From NCBI GenBank assembly GCA_002751075.1, contig NAOQ01000366.1:60166-72139 (forward strand): DNA of 11,974 nucleotides, written 5' to 3'. Position numbers and translations under genes: made by a program. The DNA comes from Ichthyophonus hoferi (Eukaryota > Opisthokonta > Ichthyosporea > Ichthyophonida > Ichthyophonidae). Under the pieces are notes generated by a model, which worked only from the letters and a program-made list of their open reading frames with translations, did no database searches and had not been told where the DNA came from. Positions 1 through 9,393 of the stretch are shown piece after piece. Numbering within the stretch: the first letter of the stretch is position 1; the number at the start of each line of letters is the position of its first letter.

Positions 1-4
1 ACTT

Positions 5-136
5 TTATGCTCCTATTTAGATGGTGAACTAACTTATTGATGTAATAGTGTCCATATGTTGCATACTATGACAAGAGTCGATCTACTTATTATCTTGCCT
101 TCAATCAAACCTACTGTGATTAGGGATCTTATGACA
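5..136 (+). repeat. Partial copy of the 6691-7582 transposon family
   Basis: These bases align in the same orientation with 6781-6934, inside the TIR-bounded element further right. Shared blocks include TTAGATGG, GCATRCTATGACAAGA and GATCTTRT, with scattered substitutions and a few small indels. The matching part of the other element starts about 25-30 bases inside its left terminal repeat. The left end of this copy should therefore lie just upstream of the window. Past about 140 the similarity fades, so the two copies carry different interiors or have drifted beyond recognition by eye. Confidence 0.75.
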
Positions 137-374
137 ATTTAGTATGGGTGTTTCGTATTCTATGGGAATAACCAATAAATATGTCTATTGTAATGTGATT
201 AACCAATCACTGCCTTGATTCGCTTGTTATTAGAATTTTGGTTAATCTATGTATGGAATGATATAGTAAAGTTCATACGTGGAATGTGATAACTAGGATA
301 GTCATGACATATTTCGGACATCAAGTAATTCTTATAACTAATAAATGAATTAAATAAATGGACCGGGCAGCACC

Positions 375-974
375 TAGGTGCAAATGGAGAGATATAAAGT
401 AAACGCACTGGGAAAATAATATCTTAATGCAATTTATTACCATTCTCAAAATGCTGTGAAATAAACCCGAAATTATTACTACAGTATTAACGCTACTAGT
501 AGGTGGAGATGAAGAACATGACAGTCAAATAATCAAAGTAGACGACGAGGCTAAGGACACGGAAATAAATACTCTACTAAAACGTAAAAAATCTACTGTA
601 AATGGAGAACTAGAGCACGGCATGAGTACTTGAGATGAGACCAATAAAGATAAGCAATACAATCTTTACTGCAGAGGGATTAATTACCATGCTGCCAATC
701 CTGAGAAATGTGCAGAACTGACTAGGGAAATAACGTACAAAAACTCAATGATGAAGTACTGCTCCTTTGACATTACTTTAATCAACTGGAAGAGATAACT
801 ATGCAGCCATACCATGAAAATGTACACTACGCAGTATAGGTTGATGGACTCGAAACAACTTATGGAGTCCCGGAATCATTGTAATCCAAAACATCCGGAC
901 CACATTCATCTATTGAAGGCAATAAGAGCTAACTACTTGAAACATCAAAAAACCATTGCAAGTGTGCCAAAAAA
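375..974 (+). pseudogene. Broken coding-like sequence, left arm
   Basis: A single + strand frame stays largely protein-like through this arm but is interrupted by several stops, so it is a fossil. Readable stretches include QYNLYCRG, ANPEKCAELTREITY, MMKYCSFDITLINW and NHCNPKHPDHIHLLKAI. The opposite-strand copy in the right arm preserves the same peptide words while differing mostly at third codon positions. That is the mark of two coding copies that diverged under protein constraint before both decayed. I do not recognise the protein family. A transposon-encoded protein is the likeliest source, given the repeat context and the link to the TIR family at the window start. Confidence 0.6.
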
Positions 975-993
975 CCATTGTAATGTTTAGCCA

Positions 994-1600
994 TTTTTTG
1001 GCACACTTGGCAACGGCTTTCTGATGTTTGAGAAAATTTGCACCTAATATCTTCAATAGATCAATGTGGTCCGGATGTTTCAGATTACAATGATTTTGGA
1101 ACTCCATAAGTCATTTATGTTCATTAGTCCATATTGAGTAGTGTGCATTTTCATGGTACAGTTATATGGTTGTCCTCTCCAGCTGATGAGTATAATATCA
1201 AAGGACTAGTACTTCATAACCTCATCTTCGTCTGTGACCTCTCTGGTCAGTTCAGCACATTCCTGTGGATTAGCTTCATGGCAGTAGAGTCATCTGCAAT
1301 ATGGATTGTATTGCTCATTCTTGTTGGTTTTATCCAACGTACTTGTGTCGTGCTTATTTTCTATCTGTTCTTGTTCTACAATAGCGTTTGATGTTATCGT
1401 GCTTAAACGGAGTACTTAATTTGGTCTTGTCCGCCTTGTCATCCGCCTCAGTCATCTGACTGTCTTCTTGATCCTCTTTAGTTGGGGCCAGTGTTATTAA
1501 CATAGTAATAATTTCCGGTTTTACTCTTCACATCATTTTAGATTTTGGGTAATGGTTCGCATTAAGATCTGTTCGTTATTAACCCAGTGCATTTACTTTA
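994..1600 (-). pseudogene. Broken coding-like sequence, right arm
   Basis: This is the - strand relative of the left-arm sequence. Readable words include QYNPYC, ANPQECAELTREVTDEDEV, SFDIILISW, NCTMKMHTTQYGLMN and NHCNLKHPDHIDLLK. It is interrupted several times and is not a working gene. The longest open piece (65 codons, 910-1107 on the - strand) crosses the palindrome centre, so its end is simply the other arm read backwards. The + strand open frame at 1134-1391 is an antisense shadow of this fossil. Family unknown; a DNA transposon origin is inferred from context only. Confidence 0.55.
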
Positions 1601-1699
1601 TACCCTGTCCCACTTTGCATCTAGGTTCCATCCAAATTCATTATATTTCCCAATTAAGAAAATTATTAGATCCAAAAAACCACTATAGCTATTTATATT

Positions 1700-2730
1700 T
1701 TTCGGACCAGATCTACTCGTCCTATGTGGTGGCCTATGCCTGGCTTTCCGTTAAAAAACCTTTAAAGATATATGGGAGTTATAGTGACTTGCCCACGGGT
1801 TTCAGAATCTCCAATGGAGTATCATACAGTAGTTAATTTTGCTGGTCCAGCGGTAGTAATTGTCACTTGATCTGATCTGTCCTTAAGGCACAGTTTTTGT
1901 GGTAGAGGTTCTATAGAAGACGTATATACCGACTTTCTAGGTAACTGACTGTAGTAATTATATGTTTTGATTCAGAGGGAATCAATGCATTGATTCGCTT
2001 AGGTGCTAATGTAGAAATTGTACAATGAGATCGATCAGTAAAGAGGACTATATTAAGATGTAAATAATAACTATTATCATTATATAATGCTAGTAGGCAG
2101 TTCTTTGACTTCTGAACGAGCAAGGGATCTGAACACTGATTATCATACGTGAGTGCCAACGGTGAACTAGACATTACAATAACAATGTGATTATTTCATG
2201 CATGTAATTAAATGTAAATTTTTGTGTGTGTTACGAGCGCCTTGGTATTTTTTCTACTACAACTGCATATATATGTATGGGCAGGCCCTTTATTATTGAT
2301 TTTTGTTTTCTTCGATACTCCATTTTGCTGTGGATGTTAAATTTTAATAACCTCCATATAGTTAGGTTTAATAACCTAAATGGACCAATCTTAAATATTA
2401 TTATTGGTTAATACAGTTCATAAAAGATCACAGAGACCCACTAGGAATGTCTGATCCTATCTCGTGTCCTTAATTGAACGGCTCATTAGCTAATTCACTA
2501 ATGTAAGTGCTTGCTTGCAAACTATGTTATCAACAAATCAATTTGAACTACGTGCCATTCGGAGTTACGATCTTGTAACAAAACCTTTTAAAACCGTTTA
2601 TACTATTCCAATATTGTACTTGACTTGCTTAATCCTCTTGAAATGCCGTTGTTGTTATGGGAAGGTCCTGCAGGAGTTTGTTCATTTTTTTTCTTCACAT
2701 TTTATTTTAATTTGATTGATTAAAAAGTAT
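1700..2730. other. Intergenic, no recognisable gene
   Basis: Open frames here are short (61-94 codons), lack family motifs and have no supporting splice signals. A frame of 87 codons on the - strand (1911-2174) lies upstream of the right-arm fossil and could be more of the same decayed element, but no motif ties it there. A small perfect stem-loop, TTAGGTT-TAAT-AACCTAA, sits at 2362-2379. Confidence 0.5.
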
Positions 2731-3284
2731 TTAGTTCGTTTGTTGTACTTAACATAGTATTATATTTGACAGTAATCATTATGTCACCTATAGATTGGTC
2801 CGGTATATGGTAAGATTAATTTAAATAGTATACAGCTTTTATATTGCATCAAAAAAATATTGTGATAGTATGATTTATTACATATTTTATTGGCATATAA
2901 CCTCGTCTAAATCAAAATCTACAGAGTAAATTTGTTTTGCAGCTTTGTTTTTGCCATGCTCCATGCTAGTGTCTAATATGTAAAGATGCACCACTGGAGA
3001 CCAAAAAAGTATGTAAAAGTAAGTTCTAGCACATAAATTATGTCCAAAATTTATTTTAAATATAAAGAAAATATGTTTAAATGCTAGAAAAATTATTTCC
3101 TATATATAGCTATATATAAGAAATTTTAGTAAGACAACATATAAAAATGGATCATAATAGCAATATTATAAAGGTGATTTACGCTACTCTCCGTATTTTA
3201 AAGGTTGATGGTTCTATTGGTGCACAGTTTATAGGATGACGTGCCTTTCGATACGTCCTATGCCACTCGGAACATACCCAGTAA
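2731..3284. other. AT-rich intergenic DNA
   Basis: No coding potential is seen. A near-perfect palindrome centred on AGCT with TATATATA arms lies at about 3100-3125. A small bulged hairpin around a TGACGTG core lies near 3233-3262. Neither has clear function. Confidence 0.5.
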
Positions 3285-3830
3285 CAATAGTAATGCTAGC
3301 TATGTTTGTAAAAATAAAAATAATTTTATTACTAATATTTAATAATTTATTATTTATAATAGTTATAAAAATAAATTATTAAATCAAAATTTTTTAATAT
3401 ATTCAATTTACTTTTTTTTTTGTCTTAAAGGCAAATAATATAAGCAGTATATTTCGTAATATCAAGTAAATTCTACACTCTCTCCAACACGTGGATTCCA
3501 ATCGGGTTAAATATATCACTAATGGCACATATTTGACGCATAATAAATAGTTTCTTATTTATATAGTTTAATTAATCAATAAAATAGCTTAAATATAATT
3601 AAAATCATTTAATATCATTTAATACGATTTGGTGACACTATTTTATTTCAAAGCGCGTACTTAATATGTATAGTAATAATGCTATAGCAACATATTTAAC
3701 CAATAATAAATGGATTATTATTTATATTTATTTATTAATTAATAACATAGGGTTAATATAAGTATATCTATTTAATATCATTTTATATATTTTGGCGAAT
3801 CTACTTTGTTTTCAAAACTCGACCATTGTT
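3285..3830. repeat. Diverged tandem repeat upstream of the RRM gene
   Basis: Two AT-rich units resemble each other base by base: about 3525-3656 and about 3687-3823, a spacing near 162. Both run from a GCA(A)CATATTT start through an AATAATAAATRG block and a TTTAATATCATTT block to a TTTTATTTCAAA/TTTGTTTTCAAA end. A third, weaker copy may start near 3290 (AGTAATGCTAGCTATGTTTGT). The array ends about 170 bases before the start codon at 3995, so it occupies the likely promoter region of that gene. Confidence 0.55.
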
Positions 3831-3994
3831 CATATGTAAAGACCGTACATACTACTTCGTTTTTGCTTTACGCTTATTTTGGGTTGTAAAGCTGAGGCTG
3901 AGTTTATGTAGTGCATTATATTTTTTAAATTTTTACAATTATACTTTAGATATTTATTAAATATTCAGTTCTGTACTAACGAAATAAAATAAAC

Positions 3995-5996
3995 ATGTCT
4001 CTTATTGATTATATGGTAAGGTTAGACAAGGAGAGAAATGACGCCACGTCACTTTTTCCTGGAACCGTTCAAGGTAGAATGGCACACTGGGACGCTGCTG
4101 GACGCGAATTCCGTAAAACGGATTTGTATAAGCAACATCTCGAAGTTCAAAAGGACCCATCGATTATATACAATCCAGTGTGGAAGTCACCTAGAATGAT
4201 ACGCGAAGAAAAAGAGAAGCTTCTCTCAGAAAAAAAAGCACGGGAAAGTAATAAGAGAGTTGCAGAAGACCCCGAGAAAATAAGGAAAAGAGAGATGAAG
4301 AGGAGAAGAATGGAATGGAAAGAAAGGCCAAATAAAATTGCCAATTTACAAGATCCTAGCTTGTACAGTAAATGGGGTAATAACGATAGAGTGCAGAATG
4401 GTATAGATAATACGATTATTGAAGACCGACCTGCAACTAGAACACCTTTTAAACTTGGCCCAGATGAGCAATGGAGGAGAGGATTTCTTCCTTTTGTACC
4501 TTACAAAGGTCCCCCCATTCCTGGTCTTGAACCCATTAGAGACCCTAGTATTCCTTATACTCGCCATGTTAATGTTAGAAAACCAGAAGATGTTAAACCT
4601 GCAATTCGTGCTGGAAGGTGTCCTTCCCCTGATTTCACTCCCCCTTCCTCTCCTTCTAAAATACCTGTCACTGTCCCTTTGCTGGGCAATGAGAGAGATG
4701 ACCTAGTAGCAAGATATCACAAAGACCTTGCAGCTGGTAATAGTACAGAATATGTAAAGGAGTCCCTGTTTACTGAGCGGTGTATTAATAAGGAATGGGT
4801 TTATCCTGAAGTCAGAAGAACTATCAGCAACCCATACCGACCTAAAGATAAGCGTAAAGGTTCATATAACCCTGACCTTAACACGAAAAAGAGGATGACT
4901 GAAGCGGAAAGAACAGATGATGGTATTAAAGAGCGGACCGTGTATGTGTTTGGTTTTGATCCTACCACACATCTTAACGATGTTGTTCACCGATTTGAAG
5001 CGTATGGCCCTATTGACAGTGTCTATACATCTGGTGCTGACGGTAAGATTTTATTTATTTTTATTTTTATTTTGTCTCTGTGAGTGGGTGTGTTTGTTTG
5101 ATATATTTCTTTGTCTTTTCGTTTATTATATTATAGTAGATTACTTTTATACATTATGTTTTCGGCGCTTCTCATAAGTTTTTTTTTTATATGATCAAGT
5201 AATAAGCATATTTTAACCCATTCTCCCTCCTTCTCAACTTCTATCTTTTATACCCATATGTTTACCTCTACCTATACAGCCACAGAGGAGACTGTTAACA
5301 GTTGCTACTTAATCTACGCTAACCCTGTTCATGCTGAAGCCGCTAGAGGGGTGCATGAATACTTCTCATCGGGAGAGGAAGATAAACATACAGGGAAAGA
5401 CCTAGTGGTAGCTGCAACAAGAGAGGAGGCAGATTTTATAACCGAGGTGTGTGTTATAATATGATTGTATAGTATAATGTAGTGGGACTAATATAATATG
5501 CTGTCTTTATTTTATTTTATTTTATTTTGTCTTATGATACACACGGGCTAGAGTATGTTGTGGTTTTATCAATAGGTTTACTGACTTCATTTTATTATAT
5601 GTTATATGTACTGTACGTGATGAGATTGTCTTTATTTTTTGTCGAGATTATATTATACCAATGTGTTTTTCTATCATATTATATTGATATGTTAGTAAAG
5701 TGCTGGGATTGTTGTTATTATTACTATTCACCGATCATAAAATCTACTACATCATACTACCCTACTATATACTATGCCTTACTAACTCCTTTCTTCCTTT
5801 CTCTCTCTAGGAGTATAAACCTGTCCTGCAAGTCATCCCTGCTAAGGTAGAGCCACAACCTGAACCCATCCCTTCCTATATCATTCGACCTTATCTAGAA
5901 TATCGTAATCGTCCTACTATCTCCAATGAGCCAGCCAAACGTTGGACTATGAGGTGGTGGAAGAAGAATGCCTTCAACCTTGTCAAGCCCTATTGA
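3995..5996 (+). CDS. RRM-domain protein, complete three-exon gene (466 aa)
   Basis: Exons 3995-5042, 5280-5446 and 5811-5996 join in frame (1048+167+186 = 467 codons including TGA), with introns of 237 and 364 bases. The start is the first ATG of a long open frame, in the context AAAC-ATG-T. Residues 1-70 hold conserved-looking aromatic/proline segments. Residues 71-114 are strongly charged and probably helical, with a basic cluster (KIRKREMKRRR, about 95-105) that could be a nuclear signal. Residues 150-225 are proline-rich (FLPFVPYKGPPIPG, TPPSSPSK). Residues 315-395 look like an RNA recognition motif: TVYVFGFD (315-322) fits RNP2/beta1, then FEAYGPIDSVY, then CYLIYANPVHAEAA (358-371) at the RNP1/beta3 position without the usual aromatic pair, so RNA binding may be altered. 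The tail is basic and tryptophan-rich (RWTMRWWKK, ~449-457). I do not recognise the orthologue; a nuclear or RNA-related role is inference. Weak resemblance to RRMs of Set1 or Nup53 was not convincing. Confidence 0.88.
5043..5279 (+). other. Intron 1 of the RRM gene
   Basis: The donor ACG|GTAAGA and the acceptor CCTATACAG|CC split an alanine codon (G|CC) and keep the RRM frame open. The intron holds T-rich runs and a pyrimidine-rich stretch ahead of the acceptor. Without splicing the reading frame ends after about 13 further codons, in the low-complexity FIFIFIL stretch. Confidence 0.85.
5447..5810 (+). other. Intron 2 of the RRM gene
   Basis: Donor GAG|GTGTGT; acceptor preceded by a strong pyrimidine tract, TTTCTCTCTCTAG|GAG. 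Phase 0. It contains a (TTTTA)n run at 5507-5529. Open frames inside it have no protein-like composition. Confidence 0.85.
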
Positions 5997-6082
5997 GTCC
6001 TTGTTACTATCCATTTTATGAATGACTTTATGTGGTAATACAACAATATTCTTATGAATGCTTGCTTTTTCTATATCAGAAT

Positions 6083-6169
6083 AATAAATCTAATCACAAT
6101 AATAAATAATAACTGTATACATTCCTTGTATAGTATATACTGGTATGTGTGGTTGAAATGGTAAATAAA
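6083..6169 (+). terminator. Clustered poly(A) signals of the RRM gene
   Basis: AATAAA occurs at 6083-6088, 6101-6106 and 6164-6169, i.e. 87 to 170 bases after the stop codon. This gives a short 3' UTR with possible alternative ends. The region is AT-rich, so one of the three could be chance. Confidence 0.6.
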
Positions 6170-6364
6170 TAATGAATCACTATAGTGTACTACACATGTT
6201 CCAATATACATTTTCAGCTAAATTTCAAGCACCTATTACATCACTACTTTAAAATGTAGACTTTGTTAACAGGTTGCCAAATGATTTAAAGCAGGTCCAT
6301 GATTGGATTGGGATCACGATGCCATTTAAGGTGGATGTTTCAGTTTTTTATAACAGAAAGTATA

Positions 6365-6690
6365 TCTTACAACACCGATATGGGGTTGTAGTAAGGGTAT
6401 GGTAGTTACTCCATTTAATTATTCCATTGTAGTATGGTATAAAATGGTAATGCATTACAGTATTATATAGTATAATAGTAGTACATTATGGTATAGTGGT
6501 AGTACATTCTAGTATGGCATGGTATAATATAGTATGGTTATACATTTTAGCCTGGTATAGTATAGTAGTCCATTGCAATATGGGATAGTATGGCTGTATA
6601 GTAGAGTATGATAATATAGTGATATGGCATAATATTGCAGTCCTTTTTTTTATGGTAGAGTAGTACATTGTAGTATGGTATAATATTGTT
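6365..6690. repeat. Degenerate TAGTATGGTATA minisatellite
   Basis: Imperfect repeats of about 25-40 bases share the words AGTATGGTATAATA, TAGTAGTACATT and GTATAGTAGT. Units vary in length and sequence, so this is an old array. Its end abuts the left terminus of the element at 6691. The 60-codon open frame on the - strand here is a product of the repeat, not a gene. The same words in reverse complement fill 9540-9960. Confidence 0.7.
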
Positions 6691-6754
6691 GAAGGGAAAG
6701 TATTTTCCTATCTGTTATTCAACACATAACTGCATTCAAAATATATACATATCG
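6691..6754 (+). repeat. Left terminal inverted repeat
   Basis: Pairs with 7518-7582. Its outer 15 bases (GGGAAAGTATTTTCC) are themselves nearly self-complementary. Confidence 0.82.
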
Positions 6755-7517
6755 TGGATTTATTCGTCAATACTTAAATACTATCATGTCTCCAATTAGA
6801 TGGCGAATTGACTCATTTCTTCATTGATGTAGTAGTGTTCATATGCTGCATGCTATGACAAGAATCGATTTGCTTATTATCTGGGCTTCGATTGAACCTT
6901 TTTACTCATTTTTGGTTAGCGATCTTGTAACGTAATATTTTATCTATATTAACATATACAGTTATTTTCAGGTAGCTACTCTAAACATAATATACTATAT
7001 AAACAATAAGAAAGAAAGTATAAATACCAAAACCGAACTAGTGGTTCGTTTAAAGTTCTAAGATAACTAAGGCTAGGGTCCTGCACTTGCTTTTATACTG
7101 GGCTGCCTTTTATTCTTTCAAGTCGAGATTGATTAATTGATTTCCAGTTAGAATCCATCGCACACTAAAGCTTATATAGCTTGTAGAAACAAACGATTGC
7201 GTGCTTCAGGGATCAGACACGCGGTCATAATTTAATTACAACTTTTTAGATAATATTACTGTATACATGTTCTAATATGCAATTAATATTTTTAATTTAT
7301 TAACCAGGTAAGTAATACTTCTTGTTTTAACTCTGACAAAATAGGTTATTTGGGCAATCAATCCTATTGAATGTAAAGTACTTAGCTCGTTGGCTAGTTA
7401 TTTGTAGTTCGGTTCGGGATTTAATTTTGGGTCAGGTACCTTGGTTTGACTCACAGAATATCGTACAATGGGTCCATCCTACGATTATGATTTAATCCCG
7501 ATAGAGGAGAAAATCCC

Positions 7518-7582
7518 CGATATGTATATATTTTAAATGGAGTTGCATGTTGAATGGCAGATAGAAAAATACTTTCCCCTTC
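7518..7582 (-). repeat. Right terminal inverted repeat
   Basis: Reverse complement of the left terminus at roughly 86% identity by eye. An inner inverted pair (CGGGATTTAAT near 7420 and ATTTAATCCCG near 7492) suggests extra subterminal folding. Confidence 0.82.
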
Positions 7583-7589
7583 TTCAGTT

Positions 7590-7866
7590 GTCAACTTGTT
7601 CTTCTGGGCCAGACTCTATCCTGAGGCAGTCTACGTCAAGAGCTTTTTAATTGTTGAGAGAAAAGTGGAGACATAGACTTTGATTTCTGTCAAGTGACAG
7701 AGAGGTGGCACTTGGATTGGTTAATCCAGAGGGGGTGTCAAATTGCGCATGTAGCGAGTGCAAAGTACCTACTGCCAATTTTATGTGCACTGGATGTTCC
7801 CAAGGACATATTAGGTTCAGGTTAACAGTATTGTCTTTTAGAGGCTCACCAAAAGCTCATTTATAA
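7590..7866 (+). pseudogene. Broken coding-like fragment with Cys-rich finger
   Basis: Immediately outside the right terminus the sequence becomes less AT-rich and protein-like. One frame reads VVNLFFWARLYPEAVYVKSF; another gives VALGLVNPEG and then a compact Cys pattern, CACSEC-x8-MCTGCSQGH, at about 7745-7800. The spacing (C-x-C-x2-C, then C-x2-C-x2-H) resembles a small zinc-binding finger such as the C-terminal cysteine-rich domain of some piggyBac-like transposases, but the match is loose. No single frame spans the fragment, so it is not an intact gene. It may be a remnant of a transposase gene or of a host exon. Confidence 0.35.
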
Positions 7867-8800
7867 ATTTATAATATTAATAAAACCCTTAAGATAGGAG
7901 ACTGGCTGGGTCTGTTAATCAACCGTTTTTACTGTGATTGAAACCACAATTAAATGCTAGCATACCTGGCATTTTCTGTACTTGCTAGAAGTCATAGTTA
8001 AGTATCGTGCTCTGTCTGGCTAACTACAATGTACCAAACAAATAGTAATTATAATATCTAGTTCAATGTGTCGGGATTTTGAATACAATTAATTGTGCAT
8101 AAAGTGTTAATGTATTTTAAAACACAAGTAAAGACAAGAGCATTCCTGTGACCTATATACGTAGGAGAGGAAAGACTGAAGTAAGAGGTGTGTAATATAT
8201 CCCTTTTCATACAGAGAGTACAGATAGGCTAAAGTATATTTTTATTAAAAAAATAAAACAGCAGAATTTGAGAAATAGGCACATAAGATTGATAAAACCA
8301 GGAGAGCGCAGCTAACTGGGTAGCCAGTCGTTGGCTGATGGCCCAGTGAGACTCCCAAAGGATCCTGCAGAGGATCTGTTCATGGGATAGATAGAGATGG
8401 TCATAATGTCATTATTTGATGGTTGTGTGGTTAAAGGTAAAACTCCAAGTTATCCAAACACAAATAAGGACTGCATGGTCTCCCCTTAGCGGTTGCAGGG
8501 CTGTAGAGACATTGGTAATAGCTGATGAACCTGCTTTAGGCAGGATGCATAAGCAATGGGTTATCTAGACTCAAAACATCATAAGATCTGAAATGGTTTA
8601 AGGAGATGTAGTCAGTCTGTAAGCGTAAGTCACAACCCTTACACTTCAACATAATAGAATTGTTTACGAGGTACAATTTAATACATTCATATTGACTGTA
8701 TAGTTTTATGTGTTTTTATTAGATTTTGCCAAGCTTTTCGATTTTTTATCGGTAATATTTTAGAGATCTTTTTGTTGAGTTGTCGAGTTCCTATTTAGTC
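7867..8800. other. Intergenic DNA, no recognised gene
   Basis: No long open frame is present. A somewhat GC-richer block (about 8295-8640) contains a perfect small stem-loop, CCTGC-TTTAG-GCAGG, at 8530-8544. Its composition differs from its AT-rich surroundings and may reflect an old dispersed repeat, but I see no ends, tRNA-like boxes or coding motifs. Confidence 0.45.
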
Positions 8801-8810
8801 GCGAAATCTC

Positions 8811-8935
8811 TGCCATTGGCTAGCTCAATCTTGATCGACCATATTTGACTTGTTTTTAGCAATTCAAGACGCTCTCCTATTGGCAGGTTTAGATTGCACC
8901 GATTGTTTTTCCAGACTATATATGCAATAATTATT
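8811..8935 (-). promoter_or_regulatory. Paired inverted CCAAT boxes
   Basis: ATTGG occurs at 8815-8819 (GCCATTGGCT) and 8879-8883 (CCTATTGGCA), each preceded by a CTCT word, 64 bases apart. A TATA-like ACTATATATG follows near 8917-8926. Similar CTCT..ATTGG words recur in intron 3 of the downstream gene. It may be distal promoter sequence for the PDAT-like gene; no transcript start can be read from the sequence. Confidence 0.3.
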
Positions 8936-9205
8936 GCTAATAATACTAAAGCATTACAGTTATATAAAAAATACCTAAATTAATTAAACATTATTGTTTT
9001 AACAAATAATATATAGCAATATACAATATTAGGTTGTTTATCTACTTAGAAAAAGGTTTACAGGAAACCAAAAATTCCACTTTCGGAAAGACGTTTCCAC
9101 ATATCGTTTTATTGGCATAGTATCATGGTTGCATCAATTGTTATTCCAGCCCTTGAGAATCTTTACTAGATCTATATCTCCATATCATGAGGCCGCAAGA
9201 GGGAG

Positions 9206-9290
9206 CCATTCCATTGGTGAAAAGGTATATAATATTAAGTAGAATTAACACCACACATCATAGCTACTAAATTTCGTAGGTGACGTCACA
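9206..9290 (+). promoter_or_regulatory. Promoter-like cluster: CCAAT, TATA-like box, CRE
   Basis: Within 85 bases there are an inverted CCAAT box (ATTGG, 9213-9217), a TATATAA box (9226-9232) and a perfect palindromic CRE, TGACGTCA (9281-9288), the classical CREB/ATF site. The cluster ends about 105 bases before the proposed ATG at 9394. This arrangement fits a core promoter for the PDAT-like gene. TATA-like words are common in such AT-rich DNA, so the CRE is the strongest part of the evidence. Confidence 0.45.
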
Positions 9291-9393
9291 ATACAAATAT
9301 TACTATCGTTATTATTATATAATATTAGCGCTATGTATGCGATCGTGAATTGTGGTTGTAGCATATGCATAATATATATATATATTATTTAAA

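Larger units (their letters stand above)
370..1626. repeat. Long imperfect inverted repeat (foldback-like)
   Basis: The left arm (about 370-974) is the reverse complement of the right arm (about 994-1626), around a spacer of only ~19 bases (975-993). Matching landmarks are AAGTGTGCCAAAAAA at 960-974 against its complement at 994-1008, CATCCGGACCACATT (891-905) against 1066-1080, CAATACAATC (656-665) against 1304-1313, and ATAAAGTAAACGCACTGGG (395-413) against 1583-1601. Identity looks like roughly three quarters near the centre and falls outward; weak similarity may reach about 310 and 1690. Such a structure could form a ~600-bp hairpin in RNA or single-stranded DNA. It resembles a foldback transposon, or two related elements inserted in opposite orientation. 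Confidence 0.85.
6691..7582. mobile_element. MITE-like DNA transposon with ~65-bp terminal inverted repeats
   Basis: The termini 6691-6754 and 7518-7582 are reverse complements, with about eight mismatches and one gap in 65 positions (GAAGGG(G)AAAGTATTTT outer end, ATATATACATATCG inner end). The 892-base body has no open frame of note. An inner segment (6781-6934) matches the window start, showing that the family has more than one copy. No convincing target-site duplication could be read at the edges, so the superfamily is undecided; the outer end does not fit the classical Tc1/mariner, CACTA or hAT termini. It is probably a non-autonomous, internally deleted relative of a larger element. Confidence 0.8.

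Noticed and set aside
1134-1391. 85-codon + strand open frame
   Set aside because: It is antisense to the right-arm fossil, whose - strand frame carries the peptide words shared with the left arm.
1911-2174. 87-codon - strand open frame
   Set aside because: No motif, no splice support and no second copy seen; possibly more of the decayed repeat, but not supportable as a gene.
2515-2715. 66-codon + strand open frame
   Set aside because: Composition follows the AT-rich background, with no recognisable domain and no regulatory signals.
4147-4706. Open frames on both strands inside the RRM gene
   Set aside because: Shadows of the long exon in other frames.
3995-5996. Naming the RRM protein as Set1 or a Nup53/Nup35-type nucleoporin
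   Set aside because: The TVYVFGFD...YGPI segment loosely recalls both, but there is no SET domain, no FG repeats and no convincing match outside the RRM.
7408-7424. tRNA B-box-like GGTTCGGG suggesting a tRNA or SINE
   Set aside because: No matching A box at the right spacing and no cloverleaf could be drawn; it lies inside the TIR element.
9190-9206. CTCF-like site (GGCCGCAAGAGGGAGCC)
   Set aside because: At least three mismatches to the core, and CTCF is not expected outside bilaterians.
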